DNA of 64,000 bases from an uncultured Phocaeicola sp. (GTDB taxonomy: Bacteria > Bacteroidota > Bacteroidia > Bacteroidales > Bacteroidaceae). The notes beneath the pieces are model-generated. The model ran no database searches and had not been told where the DNA came from. It saw only the letters and a list, made by a program, of their open reading frames with translations. The stretch spans positions 1-64,000 of the forward strand of contig CALUIZ010000002.1 in assembly GCA_944320815.1 (NCBI GenBank), written 5' to 3'. The position numbers were made by a program, and so were the translations under genes. Below are positions 60,820 to 64,000 of the stretch, piece after piece (within the stretch, counting starts at the first letter, position 1; each line of letters begins with the position of its first letter).

Positions 60820-62397
60820 ATGAAAGAAACGATTCAGAAGAAATTGAGCGATTCGAAGGTGGCGCGCTGGTCGGCCATGCTGATTGTCTCGTTTACAATG
60901 ATGTGCGGTTATTTCCTGACCGATGTGATGTCTCCGTTGGAAAATCTGTTGAAGACGGAAGGGCGGATGGTTTATTTTACAGACGACACTTCCATGCCGG
61001 CCGATTCGTTGGTGGCAAGTGTGAAGCTTTTCGCTGAGGCCAATTCGCTTTCCGAGCCGGAACTGACCGTCGACAAGCTGGAGGCGGGAATGAAGCTTCA
61101 GTATTTTGAGCAGATGGAAGCGCGGCAGGGCAACGTGGAAAAGACAGTCAGCGCGGTAGCGGAAGGTGAAGGATGGTCGAGTACGGAGTATGGTTTCTTT
61201 TCCGGTGCATACGGCATGATCAATGTGTTCCTTCTGATGCTTTTCTTCGGCGGGTTGATTCTGGACAAGATGGGAATCCGGTTTACGGGACTCATGTCGT
61301 GCGGACTGATGCTGGCAGGCGCGCTTGTCAAGTGGTATGCCTTGTCGACGGATTTCGGTGATGCGCACTTGTTTGGAATGACTATGCAGGTGGCGTTGGC
61401 TTCACTGGGATTCGCCGTGTTCGGCATGGGGGCGGAGATTACAGGAATCACCGTGTCGAAGGTGATAGTGAAATGGTTCACCGGCAAGGAGCTTGCACTG
61501 GCTATGGGGCTTCAGGTGGCCATGGCCCGTATCGGGACGGCGATAGCTTTGGGAGTGAGTCTTCCGGTGGCACGGATGATGGGAGATGTGTCCTATCCGG
61601 TGCTTTTCGGTGCGGTGGCTCTGTGTGTCGGTTTCGTTTCATATATGGTTTATTGCGTGATGGACCGCAAGGAGGACGCTTCGGAGATGGCAGTCCGCCG
61701 GGAAGCCGGTGTGAAAGAGGAAGAAGGCTTCAAGTTCTCCGACTTGAAGCAGATTTTCGGCAGCCGGGGTTTCTGGCTGATTACGCTGCTCTGTCTGATG
61801 TTCTATGCCGGAGTGTTCCCTTTCCTGAAGTTTGCCACGAATCTGATGATATTCAAATACGATGTGCCTGAGTCGTTTGCGGGACTGATTCCGGCTCTGA
61901 TTCCTTTCGGCACCATCCTGCTTACTCCTCTGTTCGGTTCGTTGTATGATCGTGTAGGGAAAGGAGCCACACTGATGCTTATCGGTGCGGTGATGCTTAC
62001 TGTGGTGCATGTGCTGTTCACTTTGCCGTTCATGAACTATTGGTGGTTTGCCGTGATTGTGATGATTGTGCTGGGTATCGCCTTCTCACTTGTGCCGAGT
62101 GCCATGTGGCCGTCTGTCCCTAAAATCATTCCGTTGAAACAGCTTGGTTCCGCCTATGCCATTATTTTCTATATCCAGAACATCGGTCTGATGGCCGTGC
62201 CCTGGCTGATTGGCTGGGTCATCGACCGTTTTGCCACGTTGCGTGATGCCGCAGGCAAGATTACGGGGTATGACTATACGGTTCCGATGGCAATCTTTTC
62301 CGTCTTCGGACTTTGTGCCATTGTGATTGCCCTGTTGCTGCGTGCAGAGGATGCGAGAAAGCATTACGGGCTTGAAGAAGCGAACATCAAGAAATAA
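60820..62397 (+). CDS. MFS transporter with large first extracytoplasmic loop
   Basis: 525 aa. Twelve membrane helices, but between helix 1 (about 20-38) and helix 2 (about 130-150) lies a hydrophilic segment of some 85 residues, much longer than in ordinary MFS proteins. The MFS motif GGLILDKMGIRF follows helix 2, and helices 7-12 carry GSLYDRVGKGATLML. Substrate unknown; neighbouring glycosidases are cut off by a terminator, so a sugar role is not implied. Confidence 0.88.
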   Translation: MKETIQKKLSDSKVARWSAMLIVSFTMMCGYFLTDVMSPLENLLKTEGRMVYFTDDTSMPADSLVASVKLFAEANSLSEPELTVDKLEAGMKLQYFEQMEARQGNVEKTVSAVAEGEGWSSTEYGFFSGAYGMINVFLLMLFFGGLILDKMGIRFTGLMSCGLMLAGALVKWYALSTDFGDAHLFGMTMQVALASLGFAVFGMGAEITGITVSKVIVKWFTGKELALAMGLQVAMARIGTAIALGVSLPVARMMGDVSYPVLFGAVALCVGFVSYMVYCVMDRKEDASEMAVRREAGVKEEEGFKFSDLKQIFGSRGFWLITLLCLMFYAGVFPFLKFATNLMIFKYDVPESFAGLIPALIPFGTILLTPLFGSLYDRVGKGATLMLIGAVMLTVVHVLFTLPFMNYWWFAVIVMIVLGIAFSLVPSAMWPSVPKIIPLKQLGSAYAIIFYIQNIGLMAVPWLIGWVIDRFATLRDAAGKITGYDYTVPMAIFSVFGLCAIVIALLLRAEDARKHYGLEEANIKK

Positions 62398-62445
62398 AGG
62401 TGAAACAAAGGATGCCGATGCCTCGTGGGATGGCTTCGGGAAAAA

Positions 62446-62493
62446 AGAAAGCGGTCCGGAATGAACGGTAATTGTCATTCCGGACCGCTTTCT
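62446..62493. terminator. Convergent terminator of MFS and nadK
   Basis: AGAAAGCGGTCCGGAATGA (62446-62464) pairs with TCATTCCGGACCGCTTTCT (62475-62493), 19 bp perfect with a 10-nt loop. Confidence 0.9.
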
Positions 62494-62503
62494 CTGTATC
62501 TTG

Positions 62504-63376
62504 TCACTGTCTGTTGTCCGCTCCCCACATCAGTTTTTCCCTCAGCGTATTGAAGAAAGAGTGATGGCATCGTTTCACAATCCGGACAAAATAGTCGGCG
62601 CGCCGTATGGTCAGGCGGGTGCCTTCGCGGCAGGTCTCACTCCGTCCGTCGATGGAAACCCAGAAATTGTGGCTCCGGCTTTCCACGTCAAGTATGATTT
62701 CCCAGTCATCGCGAATGACTATCGGCCGCACGTTGAGGCTGTGCGGGGCAACCGGTGTGATGGAGAAGGTGCCGCTTTGCGGAACCATAATAGGGCCTCC
62801 CACACTGAGTGAATATCCGGTGGAGCCGGTAGGGGTGGCCACAATCAGTCCGTCTGCCTGATACACATTGAGCGGTTCGTTGTTGATGTAGGCCTTGATG
62901 GTAATCATCGATGAACTGTCCTGCTTCAGTACCGCTATTTCGTTCAGTCCGCAGGGGTATCCTTTCAGCACCTGTCCGCTGCTTGTCAGCTTCAGCACGC
63001 GTCTCGGTTCGGCCAGATATTTTCCCCGGTAGATTTCATCGAACGTCTCTTCCATCTGGTCGGGTGATATGTCTGCCAGAAATCCCAGTCTTCCCGTGTT
63101 GATTCCGAGAATGGGAATTTCCTTTTTGCCCACCCGGCTGGCCGCTCTCAGAAAAGTGCCGTCTCCTCCTATGCTCAGGGCCATGTCGGCGTTGAAGTCA
63201 TTCCCCTCAAAGGTTTCCAGTCCTCCGAGGTCGGCTTTCGTGTGATGTTTCAGAAAATAATAGAATTCACTGCTGATGCAGATCTGTGCTTCCTTGCGCC
63301 GCAGTATCTCCAGCAGGTTGGCTATGTGTGCTGATTTGTGTTCCTGGTAGGTGTTCCCAAAAAGGGCAAACTTCAT
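62504..63376 (-). CDS. nadK: NAD kinase
   Basis: 290 aa from ATG 63376 (reading [14 protein letters not shown]); 63388 is possible, while longer starts cross the promoter. The [10 protein letters not shown] motif, [13 protein letters not shown] and the later [15 protein letters not shown] define NadK. It makes NADP from NAD and ATP. Length matches bacterial NadK. Confidence 0.95.
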   Translation of the reverse strand: MKFALFGNTYQEHKSAHIANLLEILRRKEAQICISSEFYYFLKHHTKADLGGLETFEGNDFNADMALSIGGDGTFLRAASRVGKKEIPILGINTGRLGFLADISPDQMEETFDEIYRGKYLAEPRRVLKLTSSGQVLKGYPCGLNEIAVLKQDSSSMITIKAYINNEPLNVYQADGLIVATPTGSTGYSLSVGGPIMVPQSGTFSITPVAPHSLNVRPIVIRDDWEIILDVESRSHNFWVSIDGRSETCREGTRLTIRRADYFVRIVKRCHHSFFNTLREKLMWGADNRQ

Positions 63377-63450
63377 GTTCGCTTGCATATATTGTCGCTT
63401 TTTATCAATCTTTTTAAGAAATATCATGGCAAGTTTCCCGTAAAACCTGC

Positions 63451-63480
63451 TAACTTTGCATATTGTTGTGCGCAAAGATA
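63451..63480. promoter_or_regulatory. Divergent promoter boxes for nadK and the ExbB-like gene
   Basis: Plus-strand TAACTTTG at 63451-63458 points to the gene at 63568, and minus-strand TATCTTTG at 63473-63480 points to nadK. The two -7 boxes are 14 bp apart on opposite strands. Confidence 0.55.
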
Positions 63481-63567
63481 TAAATTTTCAGGCAAAATGA
63501 ATTTGCGCGCTTCTTATTTTGAATATATATAATGTAGTGGACGAATAAAAATTGTATTTTGTGAATT

Positions 63568-64000
63568 ATGATGCAGACTTTATTTGCGGCAGCCCAGACT
63601 GCCGCCGAAACATTGTCCGGTGAAAATCCGGTGCTGACGCCTGTAATGACGGGCGAACCTCAGATGAATCTTTGGGATATGGCCTGCAAAGGGGGATGGA
63701 TTATGATTGTGCTGGCCGTGATGTCGGTCATTGCCTTCTATATCTTCTTTGAGCGGGCCGTGACGATACGCAAGGCGGCGAAGGGCGACCCTTTGTTCAT
63801 GGACCGCATCCGCGATTATGTGAAGTCGGGCGACATGAAATCGGCCATCAACTATTGCCGGATGACCGACACTCCTTCCGCACGCATGATTGAGAAGGGT
63901 ATCAAGCGTATGGGACGTCCGGTGTCGGACATCCAGGCGGCCATCGAGAACACGGGAAACATTGAGGTGGCGAAACTGGAAGACAAGCTCTCCATCATGG
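63568..64000 (+). CDS. MotA/TolQ/ExbB proton channel family protein (partial)
   Basis: 144 codons visible, running off the window. A short N-terminal leader (MMQTLFAAAQTAAE), then a membrane helix (GGWIMIVLAVMSVIAFYIFF) and the cytoplasmic loop KSAINYCRMTDTPSARMIEK typical of TolQ/ExbB. It differs from the exbB at 43760, so the genome has at least two such systems. The gene after it, probably ExbD-like, is beyond the window. Confidence 0.88.
   Translation, partial: MMQTLFAAAQTAAETLSGENPVLTPVMTGEPQMNLWDMACKGGWIMIVLAVMSVIAFYIFFERAVTIRKAAKGDPLFMDRIRDYVKSGDMKSAINYCRMTDTPSARMIEKGIKRMGRPVSDIQAAIENTGNIEVAKLEDKLSIM

Noticed and set aside
1..64000. CRISPR array or tRNA/rRNA genes
   Set aside because: No regularly spaced repeats, cloverleaf sequences or rRNA segments were seen in the window.

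Overview
The window looks like the chromosome of a Bacteroidales gut bacterium, most likely Bacteroides or Phocaeicola. Supporting evidence: many promoters carry the Bacteroides -7 box TAnnTTTG, recognisable Shine-Dalgarno sites are scarce, and several arrangements are typical of the group. These include a MurF-Alr fusion, a GSCFA protein, an ExbB-ExbD-ExbD-TonB operon, fimbrillin-like lipoproteins, DUF3109 and DUF3332 proteins and polysaccharide-degrading GH31/GH95/GH43 enzymes. No rRNA, tRNA or CRISPR array was found.

Positions 1-18.8 kb are accessory. From left to right: (i) a minus-strand type I restriction-modification operon (hsdR, hsdM) whose next genes are a RhuM-like DNA-binding protein and a Doc/Fic toxin, with no hsdS visible; (ii) a divergent Xre regulator and an AlbA_2-type regulator; (iii) a HigB/HigA-like toxin-antitoxin pair with an inverted repeat in its promoter; (iv) a plus-strand phage-like recombination module (two tiny peptides, DUF3871, a Sak/DUF1071 annealing protein, a PD-(D/E)XK exonuclease and small zinc-ribbon and other proteins) without integrase or structural genes; (v) about 0.7 kb of non-coding DNA with a large nested inverted repeat; (vi) the C-terminal remnant of an IS110-family transposase; (vii) a GTPase cassette with a beheaded CUB-like gene, a GTPase gene, a secreted coiled-coil protein and a small cytosolic protein. 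This block is decaying: the exonuclease has a one-base frameshift, the MPNWC-family gene an internal TGA, and the GTPase gene an internal TAG.

Positions 18.8-64 kb are mostly core genome: an ECF sigma/anti-sigma pair; a topA-aroK-speA-argB operon; GSCFA and murF-alr; dxs-trkA; a surface lipoprotein; a DUF3109 protein; an acyl-CoA ligase; prfB; a CYTH protein; a second ECF sigma; VanZ; a sodium:solute symporter; a helix-hairpin-helix membrane protein; a fimbrillin-like lipoprotein; the ExbB/ExbD/ExbD/TonB/PstS-like/TPR energy-transduction operon behind a roughly 430-nt leader; DedA; xpt plus a xanthine/uracil permease; a glycan-degradation cluster (GH31 with dockerin and cohesin-like modules, GH95 fucosidase, GH43) without SusC/SusD; a DUF3332 protein; an MFS transporter; nadK; and the start of a second ExbB-like gene cut by the window edge.

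The items most worth a second look are the RM locus lacking a visible specificity subunit and carrying RhuM-like and Doc genes, the GTPase cassette, the nested inverted repeat at 14589-14726, the operator-flanked promoter and long leader before exbB, and the cohesin-plus-dockerin GH31.
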